Positions 8,862 through 18,422 of a DNA stretch of 64,000 nt are shown one piece after another. Under the pieces are notes generated by a model that saw only the letters and a list, made by a program, of their open reading frames with translations, searched no databases and was not told where the DNA came from. A program made the translations under genes and the position numbers. The stretch is from contig NZ_LUUG01000109.1 of NCBI RefSeq assembly GCF_001644035.1, positions 21,765 to 85,764 on the forward strand. Direction: 5' to 3'. How positions within the stretch are numbered: the stretch's first letter is position 1; each line of letters opens with the position of its first letter. Source of the DNA: Methylomonas methanica (lineage in GTDB: Bacteria > Pseudomonadota > Gammaproteobacteria > Methylococcales > Methylomonadaceae).

Positions 8862-10895
8862 TCATTGCGGCACCATCGGCTCCGCAACTAAGTTCTTGCG
8901 ACGCATTGCATCTCTAAGCGTTTGGAACTCCTGAGCATCAAACCCGTTAGCAATGCCAAGGCTTTCGGCATGTCGAATAACACGCTCAGCATTATCGAAT
9001 TGGTTGATCGTTACGAATAAATAGGCCTTTTCGGCGTAAAAATACATTCTGTCAGGAGATAGGGCAATTGCCTTACCTACAAATTCAAGTGCGCGCGTCA
9101 CATCCCCTTGATTGAAATAAATTTTTGCCTTGATCAGATAAATCATCGGCACATCAAAAAAACTGGGTTGGGCTAATGCCGCATCAACCCATTCCGTTAA
9201 ATTTGCAGCGATATTTTTACACTCATAGTCACCATTAATCAGGCAGTTGGCGGCACTGCGTAGACTGAGCATAGTACGAAGTGGATATGTTTTTGCAGCT
9301 ATACGCCGCAGTATCTCTTCATGAATACGCACTTTCAAAGCTTCCATATACTTACTATCAAAAACAAGTGGAGCGTCATAAGATTGGGGTAACGCGATAT
9401 TTTGCTGATCTTTACTAACATCGTGATAATAGATCAACCTGTTGAGCTCCATAAAGACCTCCAATAATGTTGAAACTTCAAAGGTATTTAGTTGCGCGGC
9501 AATGAGATAGTGGTTATAGGTTTCCACATTGGGCCCATGCTTCAACTCAAGACTGTTTGCGTAAACGCTGTTGGTCCTTGCAGATTGCGGATGATTGCGC
9601 ACCTCAAAGTAACTAAAACTGTCCAGGCTGGACCAAATTGATGCGCGAGCGTAAGTAGCAAGCGCCAAGCTAACTATAATGCAAGCATAAAGCGCGTTAA
9701 GCATCCACTCGCTTACTCTTTTAACAAATATCTCGTAAACGAAAACCACACTACCTATGACAATGCCAATGCTAGGTAAATAATTACGGTGTTCGTATAT
9801 CAACTCTAGCGGGTAAATAGTGGATTCGATGCTATGGCCAACAAAAAACCAAAGGATACCAAAACTTAGAAAGGGCATTTTTCTGCGGAGACTGTTGTTA
9901 AGCGCAACAACTATCAGAGAGATGATGCCAATCATTGATAGCAATGTGTTCGCAGGCTCCAAAAAACCTTTGCTTAACGAAAAGTCATCATGAAACAAGC
10001 CTAACTGGGTATTGTCTGGATAGAACAACAAACCAAGATAATAAAACAAAATCCTGCTCTCAGTCATGCCCCGTTCTACTAACGTAAAATCACGGAACTG
10101 GTAGCCACTCAAAACATGTTCAGGATGCTTCAGTAAATATCCCACGCAGAACAATATTGGAATAATTACGGTAATAGCGTAAAAACTGTAAATCTTGTTT
10201 CGGAGTGCTTTTTCCGAAACCGCTGGCATTAGAGTCAATTCACAGACGGCAATCAACAGCGGCAAGAGGATTGCATTTTCCTTGGCTAACGCCCCCAGCG
10301 TAACACCCAAAAAGCATCCGATCGCCATATACACAATCCCACTGGGTTTATCTATGTTTAGACGACCTTTCAGAAAAACCAAAAACCCGCTCAACATAAA
10401 AAAGCAGGCCATACTGGTCATCCTTTGCACTACGTACAAAACTCCAGTTAGTTGTAAAGGATGCACAGCCCAAATTAGAGCTATTAGAAAAGCTAACTTT
10501 TGTGCTGGATAGCGCGGTACGACTACGGTTATTAGTAATCGACTTAGAAAAAATACCAAAAAACTATTTAGGATATGAATAGTGATATTTGTTAGTTTAA
10601 AAGCGACGCGATCAAAATGCTGGCCGGCAAAATAGTAATTCAGGGCAAAGCTCACGCTGGCGAAGGGACGTTTTAACGCACCACTGGTATTCGCAGTCCA
10701 GGCAGAGGCCAACGACTGGCCATCTAAATGTTTGAGTGCAACCCCGTTATTATCGAGGATGTTAGGATAATCATCCGCGAGAAACGGGCCGGCACGACCA
10801 GGCATATAGATGCTTAGCACTAAAATACAAAGTAGCATCAACATTAGCCAGCTGGCTTGCCACCAAGGCCTAGCGACTTGATTTGTTAGGATCAT
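8862..10895 (-). CDS. GT-C type membrane glycosyltransferase with helical C-terminal domain, possibly acting on pilin
   Basis: A 677-residue membrane protein with about ten or more membrane segments, then a soluble tail (from about residue 420) that looks TPR-like, with paired helices ending AEKAYLFVTINQFDNAERVI. The first periplasmic loop has ADDYPN, an acidic pair of the kind used by GT-C glycosyltransferases that take lipid-linked sugars. KRPFASVSFALNYYF, HPLQLTGVLYVVQR and YEHRNYLPSIG resemble the TMTC/DUF1736-like group. It follows the pilin gene on the same strand after a terminator, so pilin O-glycosylation is a reasonable inference but not shown. The ATG at 10895 is preferred over an in-frame TTG at 10910; neither has a good ribosome site. 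Confidence 0.65.
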   Translation of the reverse strand: MILTNQVARPWWQASWLMLMLLCILVLSIYMPGRAGPFLADDYPNILDNNGVALKHLDGQSLASAWTANTSGALKRPFASVSFALNYYFAGQHFDRVAFKLTNITIHILNSFLVFFLSRLLITVVVPRYPAQKLAFLIALIWAVHPLQLTGVLYVVQRMTSMACFFMLSGFLVFLKGRLNIDKPSGIVYMAIGCFLGVTLGALAKENAILLPLLIAVCELTLMPAVSEKALRNKIYSFYAITVIIPILFCVGYLLKHPEHVLSGYQFRDFTLVERGMTESRILFYYLGLLFYPDNTQLGLFHDDFSLSKGFLEPANTLLSMIGIISLIVVALNNSLRRKMPFLSFGILWFFVGHSIESTIYPLELIYEHRNYLPSIGIVIGSVVFVYEIFVKRVSEWMLNALYACIIVSLALATYARASIWSSLDSFSYFEVRNHPQSARTNSVYANSLELKHGPNVETYNHYLIAAQLNTFEVSTLLEVFMELNRLIYYHDVSKDQQNIALPQSYDAPLVFDSKYMEALKVRIHEEILRRIAAKTYPLRTMLSLRSAANCLINGDYECKNIAANLTEWVDAALAQPSFFDVPMIYLIKAKIYFNQGDVTRALEFVGKAIALSPDRMYFYAEKAYLFVTINQFDNAERVIRHAESLGIANGFDAQEFQTLRDAMRRKNLVAEPMVPQ

Positions 10896-10922
10896 AACTT
10901 GCCAACACAAGGAAATTTCTTC

Positions 10923-10950
10923 AAAAAAAAGGGGCCTTTCAGCCCCTTTT
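10923..10950 (-). terminator. Intrinsic terminator of the pilin gene
   Basis: On the minus strand, AAAAGGGGC and GCCCCTTTT form a 9-bp stem around a six-base loop, followed by a run of T (eight in all). It lies 20 bases after the pilin stop codon and before the glycosyltransferase gene, so the latter is expressed by read-through or from its own promoter. Confidence 0.9.
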
Positions 10951-10970
10951 CTCCTAAATATAATTTTTAC

Positions 10971-11444
10971 TTACAGTTTAGGATGGAATTTAGTCTGAAC
11001 GGTTGTATTAGTACCAGTGGTAATATTCCATTGCATTCCAGCGCCTTGGCTACATACTCCCCTGTATTCAATCTGATTAGTGGTTGATGTGAGTGAAGTA
11101 CCAATAACTGTATAGGTGATCAATACGGAGGCAGTACTTGCCGAACTGGAGGTAAGATAAACAGAACGGACATATTTACCTTTGATATCAGTAGACCCGG
11201 CTAAACCGTAAGTGACATTTGTTTTAGTATTAGTTGAAGTACCCAAATCTTGTTCACTACAAGCAACACCAGCAGCAGTGAATGCTGGCGAAGCCAAACT
11301 TGGACCTTCCGATACTTTGGATTTGACTGTGTAATCTTGATAAGCCGGAATCGCGATAGCAGCCAGAATACCAATGATGGCGACCACGATCATTAATTCG
11401 ATTAAGGTAAAACCTTGTTGTACTTTTTGCATTTGCTTATTCAT
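10971..11444 (-). CDS. pilA: Type IV major pilin (PilA-like)
   Basis: A 157-residue prepilin. The leader [11 protein letters not shown] is cut by the prepilin peptidase before [18 protein letters not shown], with the conserved glutamate at mature position 5 and the ATPAYQDY-like end of the N-terminal helix ([10 protein letters not shown]). The globular part is rich in Ser and Thr and has two cysteines (in GVACSEQ and RGVCSQG), although the first lies unusually early. The ATG is preceded by AGAAGG. An upstream sigma-54-like promoter and a strong terminator make it a single-gene unit, typical of an abundant pilin. No other pil gene is in the window. Confidence 0.93.
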   Translation of the reverse strand: MNKQMQKVQQGFTLIELMIVVAIIGILAAIAIPAYQDYTVKSKVSEGPSLASPAFTAAGVACSEQDLGTSTNTKTNVTYGLAGSTDIKGKYVRSVYLTSSSASTASVLITYTVIGTSLTSTTNQIEYRGVCSQGAGMQWNITTGTNTTVQTKFHPKL

Positions 11445-11494
11445 AACTACCTTCTTTTTTATGATGAACGGGATTTAAAACTCTTAAAGTTATA

Positions 11495-11510
11495 AACAAT
11501 TAGTATGCCA
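11495..11510 (-). promoter_or_regulatory. Sigma-54-like promoter of the pilin gene
   Basis: On the minus strand the sequence reads TGGCAT, five bases, TTGTT. This gives the GG of the -24 element and the G of the -12 element at exact spacing; only the C of the -12 GC pair is T. It lies about 50 bases before the pilin start. Pilin genes in many gammaproteobacteria are sigma-54 dependent (the PilR system), which supports the call. Confidence 0.55.
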
Positions 11511-11711
11511 ATTACGTACGCAACAAGATTAAACGACAGAATAAAGCATATTTCCTATGATTTTCAATATCTTGACTAAAATGTTTTCTATCAAAAACCA
11601 TGACAACAGGGAAGCTCGCCTGTAGCCACAACCCTATAAAGCAAATAGTTTTTGTTCATAACTGACGTTTTTTGTCACCCCTATAAATCGTTAAATAATA
11701 CGAATGGTTTA

Positions 11712-13496
11712 CTACAAACCCTTCCCGGCAAACCAAAACTCCAGCATCATCAACATCCATACTAAATCACCGTAATAGGCTGCATGCACGCTTTGATGCA
11801 TCTCGATAGCGTGATCCAAGAAGTCCGATTTAAAAAACTCGCGCCGCTTCAAATCATTTATGGCGCCATAAGCCAGTTGCTTAAGTGGCTTATGATCTTT
11901 TAACCAAACCCCGAAAGGCAGTCCAAAACCATGTTTGGGTTTATTGATAATCCGTTCCGGGAGGAAATCCGTCATGGCCTGTTTGTAAAACCAGCGCAGT
12001 TTTTGTCCACGCAACTTGTCATTCGAGGGAATCCGGCAAGATAAGTCGAGAATACGTCGATTCAACAAGGGGTAGCAGACTTCAACGCCCGCCATTTCGC
12101 ACATTCGGTTGACCTTAACCAAGTCGTTGTCGTGCAGCGTATTTTTCCAATCCAAATACAACATGCGATTCAGGGTACTAGCGGATTCCGGCCGCCAATA
12201 ATTTTCCCTAAACTGGCGTAAAGGCGCGGCGACATCAATTTCCGCTAAAAAATCAGCTTGAAAAATATCTGCCGCAGCATGCCGGTGCAAAAAATTGTAG
12301 TCCTGTAAGCGGTCTGGCATCGCTGCGTTCGCTTGTTCGATATAGCGCTTTGCCTTAAACGGCAACTTCTGTTTGGCTATTACATCCGGCAAGGCATTTA
12401 ATGTCGCTTCGAGGCCGGCGCTGATAAATTTTGGTAAGCGGTGATAATTTTCAAACAACATTTGCTTAGCGTAACGCTCGTTACCGGCAAAAATCTCGTC
12501 CCCACCGTCACCGGCAAGCAAACGATTAACGCCATGATCCTTGGCTAATTTTGCGCAATAATACGCTGCCAATGCCGAAGCATTCCCAAACGGTTCATCA
12601 TAGTAAGCCGCTATTGCCGGCACGGCATTAACGGTATCTTCGGGAGTCACGTAATACTGGTGTTGCCGCGTGTTGAAACGCTGAGCTGCAATGTTGGCAT
12701 ACTCGATTTCATCATAGCCATCGGCGTCGAAACCCATCGAAAAAGTTTTCGCCTTGCCCGGAAATACCTTGGCTAACGCACCCGCAACACTGGAACTATC
12801 CAGCCCACCACTCAGAAACGCACCGGTATTGTCTTCGGTATCGGCCATGCTTCTGACCGCATCGATCAACTCCTGCTGCAATTCTCGGCCTGCTTGTTGC
12901 AAATCGCACGATTGCTCATGAAATATCGGCAACCAGTAGCGCTTTAAGCTGACTCGTCCGTTTTGATACACCAGACATTGCCCGCCTTCCAGCTTTTTAA
13001 CTTGCCGATAAATCGTACTGGGACTGGGACAATGGTTGAGATAGATGTAATCGAACACTGCTTGCGGCGCAATGGCGTTACTGACCTGGGGATGACGTAC
13101 TACAAAATCAGCACTTGAGCCAAATATTAGGCCGCCGGCAATTTCTGCATAATAGATGTTAGTAAGACCGATCGGATCAGTAGCCAACATCAGCCGTTGC
13201 TGATCGGTATCTATGAGGAGCAAGGTGTCAGCTTCCGGCAAACCGACTAAAAAACCGACGCCGCGACTTAAATAGGCCTCCAACAAACTCTGCGAGCGCC
13301 CCGTTCTCGACCTGGAGTGCGGGGTAAGCAACACAGCCCCATTTCGGTCCGTGATATCGGTCGCGGTGGTTGAAAAGGCATAGCTCTGACCATGCCGAAC
13401 ACTAAATGTCGAATCTGCCGCCGTCATTTGCCTCAGCAAGGCAATAGATTCATCTTTTTGGAGACTGCTCCCCATCCATCCCGCAAATTTTGTCAT
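11712..13496 (-). CDS. Asparagine-synthase-like amidotransferase lacking the N-terminal cysteine
   Basis: A 594-residue AsnB-like protein. The C-terminal synthetase domain is intact: the PP-loop SGGLDSSSVAGAL and the GDGGDEIFAGNERY segment are present. The N-terminal glutaminase domain is degenerate. It starts MTKFAGWMG where active enzymes start MCGI, so the catalytic Cys is absent. The protein may use free ammonia or be supplied by another amidotransferase. It is the last gene of the exopolysaccharide run, 14 bases after the CapK-like ligase, which suggests amide formation on a sugar acid or acyl group. The substrate is unknown. Confidence 0.85.
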   Translation of the reverse strand: MTKFAGWMGSSLQKDESIALLRQMTAADSTFSVRHGQSYAFSTTATDITDRNGAVLLTPHSRSRTGRSQSLLEAYLSRGVGFLVGLPEADTLLLIDTDQQRLMLATDPIGLTNIYYAEIAGGLIFGSSADFVVRHPQVSNAIAPQAVFDYIYLNHCPSPSTIYRQVKKLEGGQCLVYQNGRVSLKRYWLPIFHEQSCDLQQAGRELQQELIDAVRSMADTEDNTGAFLSGGLDSSSVAGALAKVFPGKAKTFSMGFDADGYDEIEYANIAAQRFNTRQHQYYVTPEDTVNAVPAIAAYYDEPFGNASALAAYYCAKLAKDHGVNRLLAGDGGDEIFAGNERYAKQMLFENYHRLPKFISAGLEATLNALPDVIAKQKLPFKAKRYIEQANAAMPDRLQDYNFLHRHAAADIFQADFLAEIDVAAPLRQFRENYWRPESASTLNRMLYLDWKNTLHDNDLVKVNRMCEMAGVEVCYPLLNRRILDLSCRIPSNDKLRGQKLRWFYKQAMTDFLPERIINKPKHGFGLPFGVWLKDHKPLKQLAYGAINDLKRREFFKSDFLDHAIEMHQSVHAAYYGDLVWMLMMLEFWFAGKGL

Positions 13497-13510
13497 AGTG
13501 GTAGGTGTAA

Positions 13511-14860
13511 TTAAGCCTTGACGTGACTGATCACATAACGGAACTTTCCTGAGCGTTCCTTGGGAATGAAATCAGTGTATTCGATCTTGATAGTAACTGC
13601 TTGCCCCAAACGTTTTTTAAATTCGTCGATAATTTTTTGTTCGTAAGCAACTTGATATTTAAGGGTTTTAACAATTTGCACGGTGGTTTTATCCAAACTA
13701 TCCTGGGTGATTTTAAATGAATCAACACCTTCTAAATCGCGTAGCACATAAATCAATGCCAACCCATGCAATACCGTTCCATCCTGAGCAACTACAAAAT
13801 CGGTGGTCCGACCTTGAATCTCCTCCAGCAATGGCAATCCGCGTCCGCAAACACAGACTTTATCCGACAATATTCCCATGTCGCCGGTACGATAGCGAAT
13901 AAATGGAAAATCTCTGGTCGCCATATGCGTAACCACAATTTCGCCGAGTTCTCCGTTAGGTAAAGGCTGGCCTTGTTTATCGACAATCTCGACGATAATA
14001 TCTTCAGCAGTAATATGCATACTACCTTCCGGACACTGATGCGCGATAAACCCCGCATCACGCCCACCATAGCCATTCGCAACCGGACAAGCAAACGCGC
14101 TTTCTATTTTAGCCCGCTGGTATTCATAAAGCCGTTCCGAGGTCACGAAAGCGACTTTAATCCCCAAATTATTCAATGCCACGCCCCTCTTCTCGGCATG
14201 ACTGGCAATGTGAGCCAACGCGGAAGGATAACCAAATAACATTTTCGGGCGAATCTGCTGAATTTGCCGGATAAAGCCGTCCAACTTTTCTGACGACATT
14301 TCGAACGCCGGAATCAGATGCGTACGCAACAATTTATCGCGTAATAAGCGAATTTTATCCTGCGCGCCCAGTTCAATTGGAGACCCCCAGATTACTGCTT
14401 CCGGATCGCCTATATCGACACCCCACCAACGGGTGGCCCGCCATTTTGCCGCGACATCGTGACTAACCCGGCGGCTACCAATGTAAAAAATCAGTGGCTC
14501 ACCGCTTGAACCGCCTGTATTGAAACGCGCTAGCCTCGCGGCGTCATCCGCTTTCATTTCATCAAGATGCTGCCTGATTTCCGGCTTACTCAACAACGGT
14601 AGCTCAGCTAATTTTTGCACACTATCAATGTTCGCCGGCTCAAACCCCAATTTAGCGAACAGCTGCCTGTAGTAAGGCACATGAACTTGTACATCTTGTA
14701 GAAACGCGCGTAAATTTTGCAATTGCAATTGTCTGATTTCGTCGGGTTTTAGCCATTGACTGCGCTCCATGCCCCGACGCACCTCGACGGTTGTGTGTTT
14801 TTTTAACGCCTCGTGAAGCGGAAAAATCACCGTTGAACAAAAAGACGTATAAAAGCTCAT
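13511..14860 (-). CDS. CapK/PaaK-type AMP-forming ligase
   Basis: A 449-residue adenylate-forming enzyme of the phenylacetate-CoA ligase/CapK group. The ATP-binding loop FNTGGSSGEP is followed by FGYPSALAHIA, YGGRDAGFIA and IRYRTGDMG, the core motifs of the superfamily, and a C-terminal lid starting near EEIQGRTTDFV. In polysaccharide loci such proteins are thought to activate a carboxylic acid for attachment to the polymer or to make an amide. The start overlaps the stop of the upstream glycosyltransferase gene by four bases. A real role in phenylacetate breakdown is unlikely given the location. Confidence 0.85.
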   Translation of the reverse strand: MSFYTSFCSTVIFPLHEALKKHTTVEVRRGMERSQWLKPDEIRQLQLQNLRAFLQDVQVHVPYYRQLFAKLGFEPANIDSVQKLAELPLLSKPEIRQHLDEMKADDAARLARFNTGGSSGEPLIFYIGSRRVSHDVAAKWRATRWWGVDIGDPEAVIWGSPIELGAQDKIRLLRDKLLRTHLIPAFEMSSEKLDGFIRQIQQIRPKMLFGYPSALAHIASHAEKRGVALNNLGIKVAFVTSERLYEYQRAKIESAFACPVANGYGGRDAGFIAHQCPEGSMHITAEDIIVEIVDKQGQPLPNGELGEIVVTHMATRDFPFIRYRTGDMGILSDKVCVCGRGLPLLEEIQGRTTDFVVAQDGTVLHGLALIYVLRDLEGVDSFKITQDSLDKTTVQIVKTLKYQVAYEQKIIDEFKKRLGQAVTIKIEYTDFIPKERSGKFRYVISHVKA

Positions 14861-16062
14861 GACTCCACCAGTTTTTTGAATTCAGCCAACAAAATATCCA
14901 CCCGCTTATCCCAAGAGTTATCAGCCGCATAATTGATAATAGCCTGCCGATCCCACTGCCGTTGCAGAGCATTCTCAAGCGCTAGCAATAATGCGTCAGC
15001 ATCCCCAAACGGCACGATAGTGCCCAATGTTTCATCAGCAACCACCTCACGATTGCCACCAACGTCGGTGCTAATCACCGGCAAACCGCAAGCCATGGCC
15101 TCCAGAAACACGTTAGCCCAACCTTCGTTGGCGGTTGCGAGTACGAATATGTCGGCCGCCGATAAGGGACCATGCAATTGTTCGGCTGGCATCGCCCCAA
15201 GAAAACGAACATGCTGGCCGAGATTAAGCGTTTCAACCTGCTGCTCCAGGCGACTACGAATATTGCCTTCCGGACTAGCGCCGCCGACGATCAAGTATAG
15301 CAATCGCGGATATTTTTCGATTAATGCCGGCAGAATCTCGATCACCCGATGAAAGCCTTTTCTATCGACCAATCCGCCGACCGAAATCAAGACTTGAGCT
15401 TCTTCTGGAATTTGCCAATGCTGCCGGGCTTGTTTCTTATCGACAGGAAAAAATTTTGCGATATCGATGCCATTGCCCACCACCCGAATTTTCTCGGCGT
15501 CGGCCCCCAAATTAACCACATGCCGTTTTATGGAATCCGATACCGAAAATACTCGGGCAGCATCGTTGAGGGCTTTCAATAGTCGTTGGCGACGACTGGG
15601 TATTTTAGACAACGGCACTTCCGTACCGCGCAAAGTGATGGTGACCGGCACCTTAAACCATTTGCCGAGTAAGGTGGCCGCATAGCCGTCCGGGTAAGCA
15701 AAGTGGGCATCGATCAAATTAAATGCAAAGCGCTTTTTCAATCGAAAAAAAATGACCAAGCTACCCAGTGCCATAAAAAGACCGTCCAATGAACGTCCTA
15801 TTCCAGGCATGGATAAAAAGCGTGGGAAATAGACCGAGATACCGTCTTGATCTTCGTACTTATCAGGTTGCGGCCGGTAATTAGGTTTAAACCATTGAAT
15901 CAGGCTTTGCAGAGGAAACCATGGAATCGGTGAAATGACCACCAAAGGGCAATGCCTAGCCACTTTGGACATACGCTCGCGAATAAAAACGCCGGCGTTA
16001 GGCCTGAGCCGACTAGGATACAAAGAACTGAATACAATCAGTCTCGGCGAGTTATCTGCCAT
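14857..16062 (-). CDS. Family 4 glycosyltransferase
   Basis: A 401-residue GT-B fold glycosyltransferase. The C-terminal Rossmann half has the GT4 pattern: VVGNGIDIAKF, LISVGGLVDRKGFHRVIE, and the donor-binding ANEGWANVFLEAMACGLPVISTDVGG with the E-x7-E spacing. It should add a sugar from a nucleotide donor in the cytoplasm during repeat-unit assembly. It overlaps the upstream glycosyltransferase by 11 bases and the downstream CapK-like gene by 4, so the three are translated together. Sugar specificity cannot be read from sequence. Confidence 0.88.
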   Translation of the reverse strand: MADNSPRLIVFSSLYPSRLRPNAGVFIRERMSKVARHCPLVVISPIPWFPLQSLIQWFKPNYRPQPDKYEDQDGISVYFPRFLSMPGIGRSLDGLFMALGSLVIFFRLKKRFAFNLIDAHFAYPDGYAATLLGKWFKVPVTITLRGTEVPLSKIPSRRQRLLKALNDAARVFSVSDSIKRHVVNLGADAEKIRVVGNGIDIAKFFPVDKKQARQHWQIPEEAQVLISVGGLVDRKGFHRVIEILPALIEKYPRLLYLIVGGASPEGNIRSRLEQQVETLNLGQHVRFLGAMPAEQLHGPLSAADIFVLATANEGWANVFLEAMACGLPVISTDVGGNREVVADETLGTIVPFGDADALLLALENALQRQWDRQAIINYAADNSWDKRVDILLAEFKKLVES

Positions 16063-17269
16063 CTTTACCCGCCATTATCCGGCCGTAAACAGCTTGATAA
16101 TGACTAACGCTTCGTCGCCAATTGCGCTCTTCCTCGACATAGCGCCTGCCGGCTCGCCGAACTTGCTCCCATTCATCTTGCTGATTGAGGGCCGCCAACA
16201 CAGTTTGCGCCAAAGCTGCTTTATCTCCGGCCTTGAACAGATAGCCGGTTTCCCGGTCGCGAATCAATTCGTGATGTCCGCCGACATCCGACGCCACCAA
16301 TAAGCGGCCTTGGGCCATCGCTTCCAGCGGTTTTAAAGGCGTCACCAAATCAGTTAAGCGCATCGCCAAGCGCGGATAAATAAAGATATCGACTAGATTG
16401 TAATAGCGCTGCACTTGATCGTGAGCGACGCGTCCGGGAAGGATGACCCAATCCTGCAAGCCCAGCGCCTCAATTTTCTGCAAGATTTGCTGCTGTTGCG
16501 GCCCACCGCCCACTAACAACAAGCGGACATTTGGCTGTTGTTCGATAATCGCCGGCAACGCATCCAGCAATAGCAATAAACCCTCGTACGCATAAAAAGA
16601 CCCGATAAAGCCGAGCACGATTTTGCCACTCAAACCTAATTCTGCTTGCAAACCAGGCTCTGCGGCCTCGCCATAGGTAAACTTATCGATATCGACGGCA
16701 TTGGGTATCTCGGTAATTTTTTCTGCGGCGACTCCCCGCCCGATAATATCTCGGCGCAAACCTTCGCAAATAGTCGTAACCGCATCGGCATGCTTAAAAA
16801 CATGTGTTTCCAAAGCCTTGGTCAATCGGTAACGTAAACTGCCTTCTTGAGTGGTGCCGTGATCGACGGCCGCATCCTCCCAAAATGCCCGGCATTCGTA
16901 GACCAAGGGCAACCCATATTTTTTGGCCATTTTTAATGCCGCAAATCCATTCAACGCCGGCGAATGGGCATGTAGAATGTCCGGTTTGATCTGCGGAATG
17001 ATTTCATCCAACCGTTCCGCCAAAGACTGCACGATGGCCCACTGATTTAAAACAGGTAATTTTGCCGCCAAACCACTAGGGATGGTAGATCGATAAAAGG
17101 TTAGCCCGTCGATGGTTTCGACGGGAGCTTCCGCGACTTGATGCTTAGCCGACGTGACGTGAAACGTCTCCCAGCCTAGTTTGCGTTGTTGCTCGAGAAT
17201 CGCACGAGTACGGAAGGTGTAACCGCTATGCAAAGGAATGGAGTGATCCAATATGTGTAATATCTTCAT
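16052..17269 (-). CDS. PEP-CTERM/exosortase A-associated glycosyltransferase, TIGR04063 type
   Basis: A 405-residue GT4 glycosyltransferase. The start MKILHILDHSIPLHSGYTF is characteristic of the Daro_2409 (TIGR04063) group found in XrtA-linked exopolysaccharide loci. Further motifs are HAHSPALNGFAALKMA, YECRAFWEDAAVDHG, IPNAVDIDKF and the donor-site stretch VTPLKPLEAMAQGRLL. It is preceded by a 64-base gap after the nucleotidyltransferase gene and overlaps the next gene by 11 bases. It presumably extends the lipid-linked repeat unit. Confidence 0.9.
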   Translation of the reverse strand: MKILHILDHSIPLHSGYTFRTRAILEQQRKLGWETFHVTSAKHQVAEAPVETIDGLTFYRSTIPSGLAAKLPVLNQWAIVQSLAERLDEIIPQIKPDILHAHSPALNGFAALKMAKKYGLPLVYECRAFWEDAAVDHGTTQEGSLRYRLTKALETHVFKHADAVTTICEGLRRDIIGRGVAAEKITEIPNAVDIDKFTYGEAAEPGLQAELGLSGKIVLGFIGSFYAYEGLLLLLDALPAIIEQQPNVRLLLVGGGPQQQQILQKIEALGLQDWVILPGRVAHDQVQRYYNLVDIFIYPRLAMRLTDLVTPLKPLEAMAQGRLLVASDVGGHHELIRDRETGYLFKAGDKAALAQTVLAALNQQDEWEQVRRAGRRYVEEERNWRRSVSHYQAVYGRIMAGKDGR

Positions 17270-17333
17270 GTCGACAACGGATTAAGGAATGTTCCTATTG
17301 ACAACTTGCCGGGTTCGACATGATTGCCATAAT

Positions 17334-18422
17334 TTATGTTTTTTTAGTATTGTCAGCCAATCTCAGCCAAGCCTTTCTAACCAAATGCGGCACTAGTATA
17401 TTCAAGGGCATTTTTAACCAATGCGAACGAAGAAACAACAGCCATCGAGCAAAGCCGGTCAGCGTGTCTGTACAGCTAGAATGGTATGGTTTTAGGGCCT
17501 GTAAGAAAAGATAGTCCATAACTCTGTTTTTACCGCATCCCGCAGAGACTGTAGAAGCCTTAATGGCACTATCAGGAACCGGCGTTCCCAGTATTTTAGT
17601 GGCGTAGCGCAAGGCGTAAAACAAGGGCTTACCCAATCCCAATATTTCTGCGCGATTATGCAGGTTTTGCCAAAAACTTCGATCATTACAACTAAACTCG
17701 CGTAGAAGCAGATCTATGTCGCTCAAATCGCGCAAACCATTTTCAAATTCCCCCCCCAAAAACAAATGACTAGCGCTGTGCAGAACCATATCTTCAGGAG
17801 ACAACACCCAAAAATCTGTATTGGCTACGCTAACAGCGGCTTTTAGCAACAACTCGGCATCAGGGTATAACTTGCAGGTTTGCGGAAGTATATTGTGGTG
17901 AACATCCAGCGAAGTCCCGCGCTTAATATGCCTTAACGGCGGCAATTCATGCATCCAACGCTCATAATAACGCTGATCGTAATCATCCATGGGTTCAGGA
18001 AACCATCCATGCCATTTCAACGCATCTTTGACTTCTTTCAACTGGTGCTTCGGTACCAGTATATCTATGTCGCTGAAGACACGTCCCAATCCGGCGTTCA
18101 ATCCAGATGCCGAATAAGCGGTGCCTTTCAACAAAATCAACCGAATATTCAGATGCTTGAACACTTGTGACAGGTTATATAGCTCCCAGTTGACAATACG
18201 TTTTTGAGACAACCAATAGGTCTCGGCTGAATCGAGATGATATGCGAAATGCTGTGGCGGGTTGAATAATCGGAATTCTTTCCAAAAGAATGTCAGCCTA
18301 GCCAGTACGCCAACACCCCTTGCTTGTCTTAACAACAGTTCCCAATCCGAATTTGAGTGAACACTCTCCTTGATCTTGATCGTCAAGTATTCATTTAACA
18401 AATCAGGCATCATGCGACTCAC
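17334..18422 (-). CDS. Nucleotidyltransferase-fold protein (PF14907 type)
   Basis: A 362-residue protein of the uncharacterised nucleotidyltransferase family PF14907. The core is GLGRVFSDIDILVPK, with the paired aspartates of the polymerase-beta fold at residues 118 and 120, preceded by LLKGTAY and followed by TSLDVHHNI. Members are common next to HprK-like kinases in exosortase loci, but the substrate is unknown. The reading begins with GTG overlapping the stop of the HprK-like gene (GTGA); in-frame ATG codons lie three and four codons further in and may be used instead. Confidence 0.8.
   Translation of the reverse strand: MSRMMPDLLNEYLTIKIKESVHSNSDWELLLRQARGVGVLARLTFFWKEFRLFNPPQHFAYHLDSAETYWLSQKRIVNWELYNLSQVFKHLNIRLILLKGTAYSASGLNAGLGRVFSDIDILVPKHQLKEVKDALKWHGWFPEPMDDYDQRYYERWMHELPPLRHIKRGTSLDVHHNILPQTCKLYPDAELLLKAAVSVANTDFWVLSPEDMVLHSASHLFLGGEFENGLRDLSDIDLLLREFSCNDRSFWQNLHNRAEILGLGKPLFYALRYATKILGTPVPDSAIKASTVSAGCGKNRVMDYLFLQALKPYHSSCTDTLTGFARWLLFLRSHWLKMPLNILVPHLVRKAWLRLADNTKKT

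Noticed and set aside
14857..16062. A specific sugar assignment for this glycosyltransferase
   Set aside because: GT4 motifs show fold and donor type only; nothing in the sequence decides the sugar or acceptor.
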